Assembly (NCBI GenBank): GCA_903822375.1
Contig: CAIJOU010000580.1
Span: 1-5,472 of the forward strand
Direction: 5' to 3'
Length of the DNA stretch: 5,472 nt
Origin: Candidatus Hydrogenedentota bacterium
GTDB taxonomy: Bacteria; Hydrogenedentota; Hydrogenedentia; Hydrogenedentales; CAITNO01
Both the position numbers and the translations under genes were made by a program. The notes beneath the pieces are model-generated. The model saw only the letters and a list, made by a program, of their open reading frames with translations. It had not been told where the DNA came from and did no database searches. Shown piece by piece: positions 1 through 5,472 of the stretch. The stretch's first letter is position 1; the number at the start of each line of letters is the position of its first letter.

Positions 1-1
1 C

Positions 2-82
2 GGCATGGGCGGCATGGGCGGCGGCACGGGCGGCATGGGCGGCGGCACGGGCGGCATGGGCGGCGGCATGGGCGGCATGGGC
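2..82 (+). repeat. In-frame 21-bp tandem repeat encoding Gly/Met-rich linker
   Basis: Three full 21-bp units lie at 20-40, 41-61 and 62-82, encoding GGTGGMG, GGTGGMG and GGMGGMG. An 18-bp stretch at 2-19 (GMGGMG) fits a fourth unit cut by the window edge. Units differ almost only by an ACG/ATG (Thr/Met) exchange in the third codon. The array then decays into GGT GGA. The period is a multiple of three, so gain or loss of units would change linker length without a frameshift. It sits before the last N-domain of the secretin, where secretins often carry flexible Gly-rich insertions. The full copy number is unknown because the array reaches the window edge. Confidence 0.9.
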
Positions 83-1600
83 GGTGGAGATGTCACATCC
101 ATTACCAATATTTCTGACCTGTTCAGCAGCATCAGCGACATGATGGTTGGTGAAATCCCGGCCACCACCGGCGCCATGGGCCTGCGCACCACTGGAACGG
201 GCGCGACGGCGGGGCGCAACCAGCAGTTTGGCGGCGGCGGTTTCAACGCCGCGCAGGGTGGTGCGGCCGGTCTGGGCGGTGCCGGTGGAACCAGCGCGTT
301 CGGACTGGGCAGTGATGTGCTCAGCCTGTTGGAGCGTCTCGTTCCGCAAGTGTACGAGCCGTACACGGAAGAGCAGCTGTCGGACATGATTTACAATCCG
401 GCCAACAACATGCTCATCGTGAAGAACACGCCCACCAATCTCGACGCGTTCGAGAAGCAGCTGGCACAGATAGACGTCACACCGAAACAGGTGAGCATTG
501 AGGCCAAGTTCCTCACGGTCAGCCTGAACGATCTGAAGAAGATCGGGTTCAAATGGGACTCATCGACGAGCGATGCCAACCAGAGAACCAACAAGATTCC
601 GTCCCTTGAAAAGACAACCTACAACTACGATGTTAATGGTGACGGTGTCGACGAGGCGGTGCCGTTCTACTCGAGGCCGAACGGCAGCCCGGTGATCAAC
701 AACACGATTACCACTGCGGCGATGACGGCCCTTACGAACCCGACCTCCTCAGCTTCGCCGACCTTCTCGATTCTGGGCAACATCCTGAACAACGGCGACG
801 GCGACAAGCTTAACGTGACCTTCGACTATCTCGATAGTCTGGATTCGTCCGAACTGCTGAGCGCGCCGCGGGTGACGACAATGAACCGCAAGCCGGCTGT
901 GGTGGCCGACTTCACCACGGACTATTACGTCACTTCGGTCAACACGCAGATTTTGACCACCGGTTACGGCCTGAGCGGCACGGCCTCGACGAACTTTGTG
1001 CAAAGCGTGACGCCGACGGCGTTCAATTTCGGCATCGCGCTGTCAGTCACGCCGCAGATTCGCGACAACGACCAAGTTCGCCTGTGGCTGAACCCCGAAG
1101 TGCGGACCAAGACCGGCGAGAAGACCTTCGAGCAGAAGCAGATTATCAACGGCGACACCGTGACGAACGAACTCAACCTGCCGACGACGTCCTGGCAGGC
1201 GGTTTGGACGAATGTGATCGTGCATGACGGCGACACCCTGGTTCTGGGCGGCATGGTCCGCGACCAGTCGACAAAGGCCGAGCAGAAGCTGCCCTACATT
1301 GCGGACATTCCCGTGATCGGCTTCTTCTTCAAGGGCAAGAGCCACGAGATGAAACAGTCCAGCCTGCTCATCTTCGTGACGCCGGACATCATTGACTCCA
1401 CAGGCGCCCGGTTCTTCGACATTGGCCGCGAGAACTCGAACACCTCGCAGAACATAGCCACTGTGGGGGGCGATGCGCAGAAATCCGGCGCTTCTTCCGT
1501 AAAGGCCAAGGCGCCGCTCAAGGCCTCCCACAAGGGAGTGAACAAGGCAGTGCCGGAGGGGCCGGTGAAGAGCCTTGCGCCTCCGACCCCGGTGAACTGA
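2..1600 (+). CDS. Secretin (GspD/PilQ superfamily outer-membrane pore), 5' partial
   Basis: C-terminal part of a secretin, the protein that oligomerises into the gated outer-membrane channel of type II secretion or type IV pilus systems. The frame is open at the left edge and no signal peptide is present, so the true start lies upstream; residues here are numbered from the first Met at base 5. In order: Gly/Met repeat (1-28), second Gly-rich linker (about 64-103), an N-domain-like segment (about 121-157, YNPANNMLIVKN then NLDAFEKQLAQIDV), the start of the secretin core (PKQVSIEAKF, 160-169), a barrel segment SSELLSAPRV (281-290), SVTPQIRDNDQVRLWLNPEV (347-366), and the diagnostic LPYIADIPVIGFFFK (429-443) followed by LLIFVTPDII (454-463). 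These match the conserved secretin C-domain. After the core there is a roughly 65-residue Lys/Ala/Pro-rich tail. An intrinsic terminator follows the stop. No neighbouring secretion gene is visible, so GspD versus PilQ or another class cannot be decided. Family call is very secure; subtype is open. Confidence 0.95.
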   Translation, partial: GMGGMGGGTGGMGGGTGGMGGGMGGMGGGDVTSITNISDLFSSISDMMVGEIPATTGAMGLRTTGTGATAGRNQQFGGGGFNAAQGGAAGLGGAGGTSAFGLGSDVLSLLERLVPQVYEPYTEEQLSDMIYNPANNMLIVKNTPTNLDAFEKQLAQIDVTPKQVSIEAKFLTVSLNDLKKIGFKWDSSTSDANQRTNKIPSLEKTTYNYDVNGDGVDEAVPFYSRPNGSPVINNTITTAAMTALTNPTSSASPTFSILGNILNNGDGDKLNVTFDYLDSLDSSELLSAPRVTTMNRKPAVVADFTTDYYVTSVNTQILTTGYGLSGTASTNFVQSVTPTAFNFGIALSVTPQIRDNDQVRLWLNPEVRTKTGEKTFEQKQIINGDTVTNELNLPTTSWQAVWTNVIVHDGDTLVLGGMVRDQSTKAEQKLPYIADIPVIGFFFKGKSHEMKQSSLLIFVTPDIIDSTGARFFDIGRENSNTSQNIATVGGDAQKSGASSVKAKAPLKASHKGVNKAVPEGPVKSLAPPTPVN

Positions 1601-1626
1601 CGGTCATAAGAAAAATGTCAACCGGC

Positions 1627-1663
1627 CGACGGGCGGTCCATTCGGACTGCCCGTCGTTTTATT
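1627..1663 (+). terminator. Rho-independent terminator after the secretin gene
   Basis: Left arm 1627-1639 (CGACGGGCGGTCC) pairs with right arm 1644-1656 (GGACTGCCCGTCG) across the 4-nt loop ATTC. This gives 13 pairs with a single G-U wobble, followed by TTTTATT at 1657-1663. It begins 26 bp after the secretin stop codon and should end that transcript. The reverse strand lacks an equally good T tract, so it is probably one-directional. The T tract ends only 4 bp before the ATG assigned to waaA. Confidence 0.88.
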
Positions 1664-1667
1664 GAAC

Positions 1668-2939
1668 ATGCAATACGCTGTCTACAACGCAGTTCTTTCC
1701 TGTGCCGCCCCGCTGGTACGGTCTTGGCTGGCCCTTAGCCGCCGTCATGGGGGCCTGCGCGAACGTTTCTCGCCAGCGGTCCCGGAAAACATGTCGGGCG
1801 CCGTTTGGGCCCATGCATGCAGCGTCGGCGAGGTCAACACGGTGCGCGCGCTCATTCCGGCGTTGCGTACCCGTTTTCCCGGGGTGCCCATCCTTCTGAC
1901 AACGAGCACCGCCACCGGGCGGGAACTTGCATCAAGCACAGTCGAAGACGTGCAGGTGACTTGGCTTCCCTTTGACACGCTCCCGGCGGTGCGGGGCTTC
2001 CTTGATAAGGTGCGGCCGCGCGTTCTTGTTCTGGTTGAGACCGAAGTCTGGCCCAATCTGGTGCGTGAAACACGCCGGAACGGGACGCCGGTGGCGGTTG
2101 TCAACGCGCGGCTTAGTCCGCGCCAATTTCCAAAGTACCGCAGGTTCCGGTGGTTCTTTCGCCCCGCCTTCTCCGCGCTGTCCGCCGTGGGCGCGCAAAA
2201 CGATACCTATGCCGCGCGGTACGTTTCCCTGGGTGCGGCTCCCGGGGCGGTGCAGGTGACAGGCAACATGAAGTTCGATGCAGTGCGGACGGAGGTGGAT
2301 GCCCGGTCACGGTTGGATCTGCGGGTGGGCTGCGGCTTTGGGGGCGACACGCCCGTGCTGGTGTTTGGCAGCACACGCCCCGGTGACGAGGCGTTGGCAG
2401 CCCGGTGCTGGCGCACGCTTCGCGACCGGTTTCCCGACCTACGGCTCGTTGTGGCCCCCCGGCACGGGCAGCGCCTGACCGAGGCGCTGGAGCCGTTCGG
2501 CGACGAGAGGGTGGCACTGCGCTCAGATATCAAGGCGGGGCGCGCCCCGCGCGACGCGCGCGTGCTTTTTGTCGACACGTTGGGCGAATTGGTGACGTTC
2601 TATTCACTGGCCACCGTGGTCGTAATCGGGGGAAGTTTCTTTCCGGGTGTTGACGGTCACAATCCGCTGGAATCGGCGGCATTGGGCGTTGCAACGGTGT
2701 ACGGCCCTCACATGGGCAATTTCCCAGAGGCATCCGAGGCGTTGCTGATCCGGGGCGGGGCCATCCAGGTGGCAAACCCGGAAGCGCTCTGTGAAACCCT
2801 TGAACGCCTGGTGTCGGACCCGCAGGCGTGCCGGGCCCTGGGAACCCTTGGCCGAAAGGCGGTATTGGAGAACCGGGGCGCGACAGAGCGCAACGCCGAC
2901 CTCGTGGCCGAGGCGGTGGCGGCTCGGCCCCGGAGCTAA
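1668..2939 (+). CDS. waaA: 3-deoxy-D-manno-octulosonic acid (Kdo) transferase
   Basis: WaaA/KdtA transfers Kdo from CMP-Kdo to the lipid A precursor on the cytoplasmic face of the inner membrane, beginning the LPS core. The 423-residue length is normal for this GT-B glycosyltransferase (GT30). The N-terminus (YNAVLSCAAPLVRSW) fits the family's hydrophobic membrane anchor. The N-domain carries WAHACSVGEV (47-56) with Glu55 at the expected catalytic base position, TTSTATGRE, ETEVWPNL, NARLSPRQFPKYRRF and TGNMKFD. The C-domain, which binds CMP-Kdo, carries FGSTRPGDE, VVAPRHGQRL and the run DTLGELVTFYSLATVVVIGG, then GHNPLESAALG and YGPHMGNFPEA. ATG 1668 is chosen because it keeps the anchor; TTG 1662 in the same frame would add only two residues. 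ATG 1791 has a better purine-rich upstream stretch (GGAAAA at 1784-1789) but would remove the anchor. No Shine-Dalgarno sequence precedes 1668. Number of Kdo units added cannot be read from sequence. Confidence 0.96.
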   Translation: MQYAVYNAVLSCAAPLVRSWLALSRRHGGLRERFSPAVPENMSGAVWAHACSVGEVNTVRALIPALRTRFPGVPILLTTSTATGRELASSTVEDVQVTWLPFDTLPAVRGFLDKVRPRVLVLVETEVWPNLVRETRRNGTPVAVVNARLSPRQFPKYRRFRWFFRPAFSALSAVGAQNDTYAARYVSLGAAPGAVQVTGNMKFDAVRTEVDARSRLDLRVGCGFGGDTPVLVFGSTRPGDEALAARCWRTLRDRFPDLRLVVAPRHGQRLTEALEPFGDERVALRSDIKAGRAPRDARVLFVDTLGELVTFYSLATVVVIGGSFFPGVDGHNPLESAALGVATVYGPHMGNFPEASEALLIRGGAIQVANPEALCETLERLVSDPQACRALGTLGRKAVLENRGATERNADLVAEAVAARPRS

Positions 2940-2940
2940 C

Positions 2941-2944
2941 AGGA
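2941..2944 (+). promoter_or_regulatory. Likely ribosome binding site deciding the permease start
   Basis: AGGA at 2941-2944 directly abuts the ATG at 2945, too close to serve it, but lies 9 nt before the in-frame ATG at 2954, a normal spacing. This favours 2954 as the start of the first permease. It lies immediately after the waaA stop codon (TAA at 2937-2939), consistent with reinitiation in one transcript. Confidence 0.55.
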
Positions 2945-2953
2945 ATGCCGCAT

Positions 2954-3979
2954 ATGGCGGAAAGAGAAAGCGGAACGGCGGGCATCGTGGACGGTGCGGC
3001 AGTATTGCCGGACCGGATTCTTGGGCTGCTCGACAATCTGCTGGAACGCTTTCCCCGCCGTTTCGGGGACATGCCCGTGGCAGTCGTGCTGACACTCCCG
3101 GCGCTTTTGGTGTTGGGCTTTTTCTCTTTTTGGCCGATGATCAATTCTTTTGTGCTCAGTCTGTATGGCGGCAAGCGGGGCGCGGGTGCCTTTGTCGGTC
3201 TGGGCAACTATCTTGAAGCCATGCATTCCGGGGAGTTCTGGAAAAGTCTCACGGTTACGGTCTACTACGTGTTGGGCACCATTCCTCCGATGCTATTGTT
3301 CAGCTTCCTCATTGCGCTGGCGCTGCACCGCATCGGTCGGGCGCGAAGTTTCTTTCGCACGCTCTATTTTCTGCCCTATGTCACTTCCGTGGTGGCCGCG
3401 GCCATGGTGTGGCGAACCCTGTTCAACCCGCATGGCGGTGTGTTCAACCTGTTGCTGGCATGGGGCGGCGGCGCTCCGCAACAGTGGCTGTTGGAACCGC
3501 GCGGCGTGCTGCACCTGATTACGGGCGGCGTTGTGGACCCTTCCGTGGGGCCGAGTCTGGCACTGTGCTGTATCATGCTGTTTGATATTTGGCATGGTTG
3601 CGGCTTTATGGTGGTGGTGTTCCTCGCAGGGCTGTCGTCCATTCCGAGGGAAATCGAGGAATCGGCGCGCATCGACGGCGCGGGCGGTCTGCGCACAACC
3701 TGGCACATCACCCTGCCGTTGCTGTCGCCCACGGTCTTCTTTCTTGCTGTTGTCGGGGTCGTGCGGGCCTTTCAGGCGTTCAACAGCTTCTATGCGCTCA
3801 CCCAGGGGGGCGGCAATACGCAAGACACCCGCAATCTCATTCTATTCATCTATTCCCAGTTCTACGATTACGGTTACTGGGGTTATGCCACCGCGGCGTC
3901 GACGCTGCTCACTCTCGCGATTGTCGCCCTAACTGCCCTGCAGTGGCGATTTGTCGGGCGCCGGGTACACTATTCATGA
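2954..3979 (+). CDS. Carbohydrate ABC transporter permease, MalF/UgpA type
   Basis: One of the two inner-membrane channel subunits of a binding-protein-dependent sugar importer (MalF/UgpA-like, binding-protein-dependent transport inner-membrane component). From the chosen start it has 341 residues. A hydrophilic N-terminus of about 40 residues precedes about six membrane segments near 41-66, 100-124, 134-157, 198-227, 257-278 and 309-331. The cytoplasmic EAA loop that docks on the ATPase is clear at 233-257 (EIEESARIDGAGG then HITLPLL), with the conserved Gly and the following I-x-LP. FNPHGGVFN at 157-165 and the longer loop after it are typical of this family. The frame is open further upstream to 2828, but that extension overlaps waaA and looks like out-of-frame translation. 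ATG 2945 is the alternative start (three residues longer). The gene follows waaA by 14 bp and overlaps the next permease by 4 bp. Substrate is not deducible. Confidence 0.93.
   Translation: MAERESGTAGIVDGAAVLPDRILGLLDNLLERFPRRFGDMPVAVVLTLPALLVLGFFSFWPMINSFVLSLYGGKRGAGAFVGLGNYLEAMHSGEFWKSLTVTVYYVLGTIPPMLLFSFLIALALHRIGRARSFFRTLYFLPYVTSVVAAAMVWRTLFNPHGGVFNLLLAWGGGAPQQWLLEPRGVLHLITGGVVDPSVGPSLALCCIMLFDIWHGCGFMVVVFLAGLSSIPREIEESARIDGAGGLRTTWHITLPLLSPTVFFLAVVGVVRAFQAFNSFYALTQGGGNTQDTRNLILFIYSQFYDYGYWGYATAASTLLTLAIVALTALQWRFVGRRVHYS
3976..3979 (+). promoter_or_regulatory. ATGA stop/start overlap between the two permeases
   Basis: The ATG of the second permease (3976-3978) overlaps the TGA of the first (3977-3979). 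No good Shine-Dalgarno sequence precedes it, so translational coupling by terminating ribosomes is likely. This would help keep the two channel subunits equimolar. Confidence 0.8.
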
Positions 3980-4785
3980 AACGGGCACTTCTGTATGGCG
4001 CGCTAGCTGCGGTGGGACTGCTGATGGTGTGGCCCTTCCTCTGGATGCTCTCCACGGCTTTCAAGGATTATGCCTCGGCTTCCACGCCCAGTCTGTCGAT
4101 TTGGCCCGGCATGTTACACTGGCAGAATTTTCCCGACACGTTCCATGCCGCCCCGTTCGGCAGGTACTTCTTCAATTCCTTCCTGGTCGCGGGAACGGTG
4201 AGCCTGTCGGTCGTGCTGACGTCACTCATGGCCGGTTACGCCTTTGCGCGATTGCGCTTTCCCGGGCGCGGACTGCTCTTTGCCGCGGTGCTGGGGAGCA
4301 TGATGGTGCCGTTTGAGGCCATATTCGTGCCCAATTTCGTGCTTATTTCCCGCCTTGGCTGGTACGACAGCTATGCGGCGTTGATTGTGCCGTGGTGCGC
4401 CAACGCCTTTTCCATCTTCTTGATGCGTCAGGCGTTTCTCTCACTGCCCGCGGACTTTTATGACGCCGCCCGGATTGACGGATGCGGCCACCTGCGCTTC
4501 CTCTTTCGCATTGGCGCTCCGCTGGTGCGGCCCATGGTGATTACGGTGGCACTGCTCGCCTTCCTCGGCAGCTACAATGCGCTGCTCTGGCCGCTGGTGG
4601 TTACGGCGGACGGGTCCATGCGTGTGGTTCAGGTGGGGCTGACCGCGTTCAACACCGACGCGGGCGTGCGCATAAATCTGCTCATGTGCGCCTCCACCAT
4701 TGTTATCCTGCCGACGGTCATCCTATACTTCGCTGCGCAGCGGTATTTTGTTGAAAGCGCGCTCGGCGCGGGGATTAAGGCATGA
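3976..4785 (+). CDS. Carbohydrate ABC transporter permease, MalG/UgpE type
   Basis: Second channel subunit of the sugar importer; it should pair with the preceding permease. The protein is 269 residues, normal for the MalG/UgpE group. About six membrane segments lie near 6-28, 65-90, 99-123, 130-152, 186-208 and 237-256. The N-terminus has the typical pattern of a first helix followed by WMLSTAFKD. The EAA docking loop lies at about 160-185 (DFYDAARIDGCGHLRFLFRIGAP), and SYNALLWPLVV at 199-209 matches the conserved Trp-Pro region that follows in this family. The frame is open back to 3589, but that extra segment is an out-of-frame reading of the first permease and has no family features, so the ATG overlapping the upstream stop is chosen. 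It overlaps the next gene by 4 bp. Confidence 0.94.
   Translation: MKRALLYGALAAVGLLMVWPFLWMLSTAFKDYASASTPSLSIWPGMLHWQNFPDTFHAAPFGRYFFNSFLVAGTVSLSVVLTSLMAGYAFARLRFPGRGLLFAAVLGSMMVPFEAIFVPNFVLISRLGWYDSYAALIVPWCANAFSIFLMRQAFLSLPADFYDAARIDGCGHLRFLFRIGAPLVRPMVITVALLAFLGSYNALLWPLVVTADGSMRVVQVGLTAFNTDAGVRINLLMCASTIVILPTVILYFAAQRYFVESALGAGIKA
4782..4785 (+). promoter_or_regulatory. ATGA stop/start overlap before the binding-protein gene
   Basis: The ATG of the solute-binding protein (4782-4784) overlaps the TGA of the second permease (4783-4785), the same arrangement as between the permeases. GGGGA at 4770-4774, 7 nt upstream, may serve as a weak ribosome binding site and allow extra initiation on the receptor gene. 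Confidence 0.75.
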
Positions 4786-5472
4786 CCCGGATTCGTTTGC
4801 TGACGGCTTCGTTGGTGCTGTCCGTTGCCTGCCTCTTGGCGGGCTGCGGTGGCACGCCCAAGAGTGGCGCGGACCAGGGCACGTTGTTCCGTCCCGTGGA
4901 CACCGCTTCGGCGGTGTTGTGGGACCGCCAGACGACGGAAACCGGCCAACTGTTACGCCAGCTTGTGGCCGAGTTCAATGCCGCCCGCCCGGGGCTTCCG
5001 GTGAAGGTGGAGTATGCGGGCACCTATACCGACATCTTCCGAAAAGTCTCGGCCAGCATCCAGGCGGGCGTGTTGCCCGCCATGACGGTTTCCTATGAAA
5101 ACATGACGGCCGAGTACGTTCCCACGGGCGCTGTCCTGGACTTGGACCCGCTGATCAACGACCCCAAGACGGGGTTGAGCCCAGCCGAACTGGACGACTA
5201 TTTTCCTGCGGCCCTCCAGCCCAACCGGTTTGCCGATTTTGGCGGCAAGACCTACTCGTTCCCCCTGGCCAAAAGCATATTGATGCTCTACTACAACCGA
5301 CGGGTGCTGGAAAAGGCGGGCTTCACGGGGCCACCGGCCACCTGGGATGAATTTCTGAACCAGTGCCGCAAGATTAAGGAGGTCACGGGAAAACCGGCCC
5401 ACGCAGTCTCCGTGGACTGCTCCACGGTTGATGCGATGATATTCAGCCGCGGCGGCGATGTGGTTCGCGGTC
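4782..5472 (+). CDS. Extracellular solute-binding lipoprotein, family 1 (sugar ABC receptor), 3' partial
   Basis: Receptor of the importer encoded by the two preceding permeases; it should capture the sugar in the periplasm while anchored by lipid. Only the first 230 residues are present and the frame is still open at the window end; family members are usually a little over 400 residues. The N-terminus is a lipoprotein signal peptide: basic MTRIR, hydrophobic core, then lipobox LAGC with the lipidated Cys at 22, followed by GG, with no Asp at +2. After a short linker the mature domain shows the UgpB-like pattern: WDRQTTETGQLLRQLVAEFNAARPGLPVKV, then YAGTYTDIFRKVSASI, a P-rich strand, GAVLDLDPLI, and GGKTYSFPLAKSILMLYYNRRVLEKAG followed by PPATWDEF. 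These are hallmarks of the family 1 fold (MalE/UgpB). Position after the permeases, rather than before, is less usual. Ligand is unknown. Confidence 0.93.
   Translation, partial: MTRIRLLTASLVLSVACLLAGCGGTPKSGADQGTLFRPVDTASAVLWDRQTTETGQLLRQLVAEFNAARPGLPVKVEYAGTYTDIFRKVSASIQAGVLPAMTVSYENMTAEYVPTGAVLDLDPLINDPKTGLSPAELDDYFPAALQPNRFADFGGKTYSFPLAKSILMLYYNRRVLEKAGFTGPPATWDEFLNQCRKIKEVTGKPAHAVSVDCSTVDAMIFSRGGDVVRG

Noticed and set aside
2..82. Possible CRISPR-like array at the left edge
   Set aside because: The repeats are directly adjacent with no unique spacers, and they are in frame within a Gly-rich protein linker.
1043..1531. Minus-strand open frame (about 162 codons) across the secretin core
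   Set aside because: Antisense to the most conserved secretin region; its openness is explained by the codon use of the + strand gene.
1601..1667. Promoter for waaA in the intergenic gap
   Set aside because: No convincing -35/-10 pair with proper spacing could be found. AT-rich CATAAGAAAAATG at 1605-1617 has no matching -35 element, so no promoter is called.
2828..2953. Upstream start for the first permease inside waaA
   Set aside because: It would overlap conserved waaA coding sequence by over 100 bp, and the added sequence is Gly/Pro/Arg-rich shadow. AGGA at 2941-2944 supports ATG 2954.
2530..3207. Long open frame on the minus strand (about 225 codons)
   Set aside because: It lies antisense to waaA and the first permease. 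Composition is Pro/Arg/Ser-rich, typical of antisense frames in GC-rich DNA, and no domain motif is seen.
3293..3823. Minus-strand open frame (about 176 codons) across the first permease
   Set aside because: Antisense to conserved membrane-protein coding sequence; Gln/His/Arg-rich shadow with no recognisable motif.
3589..3975. Upstream extension of the second permease frame, adding about 129 residues
   Set aside because: The added residues are an out-of-frame reading of the first permease with no family features. The ATG at 3976 gives a normal MalG/UgpE length and N-terminus and overlaps the upstream stop.

Overview
The window reads as ordinary chromosomal DNA of a GC-rich Gram-negative bacterium. 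All recognisable genes are on the + strand and densely packed. Three features point to a cell with an outer membrane: a secretin (outer-membrane secretion pore), a Kdo transferase for lipid A/LPS core assembly, and a lipoprotein-type solute-binding protein. The Gly/Met-rich secretin next to a carbohydrate ABC importer of the MalFG/UgpAE type would suit environmental lineages such as the PVC group or Hydrogenedentota. That placement is only an impression from protein style; nothing in the window fixes the taxonomy.

Layout. (1) Bases 2-1600 hold the 3' part of a secretin gene (type II secretion GspD / type IV pilus PilQ superfamily). Its reading frame is open at the left edge, and the window begins inside a 21-bp in-frame Gly/Met repeat. 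(2) Bases 1601-1667 are the only intergenic gap of note, and it is largely filled by a strong intrinsic terminator (13-bp stem, 4-nt loop, T tract). (3) Bases 1668-2939 encode WaaA/KdtA (Kdo transferase). (4) Bases 2954-3979, 3976-4785 and 4782-end encode two MalF/MalG-type sugar ABC permeases and the first 230 residues of a family 1 extracellular solute-binding lipoprotein, cut by the right edge. The last three genes are joined by two identical ATGA stop/start overlaps, and the first permease follows waaA by 14 bp, so waaA-permease-permease-SBP looks like one transcription unit, separated from the secretin gene by the terminator.

How the parts work together. The secretin oligomer forms an outer-membrane gate for secretion or pilus assembly. 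WaaA adds Kdo to lipid A precursor at the inner membrane. The transporter genes give a periplasmic receptor and a heterodimeric membrane channel for an oligosaccharide, sugar or polyol (substrate not readable from sequence). The energising ATPase is not in the window.

I found no convincing novel system. The points most worth a second look are the terminator placed directly against the waaA start, leaving no room for a ribosome binding site; the periodic 7-codon repeat and the acidic calcium-loop-like motif in the secretin; and the apparent joining of an LPS gene to a sugar importer.
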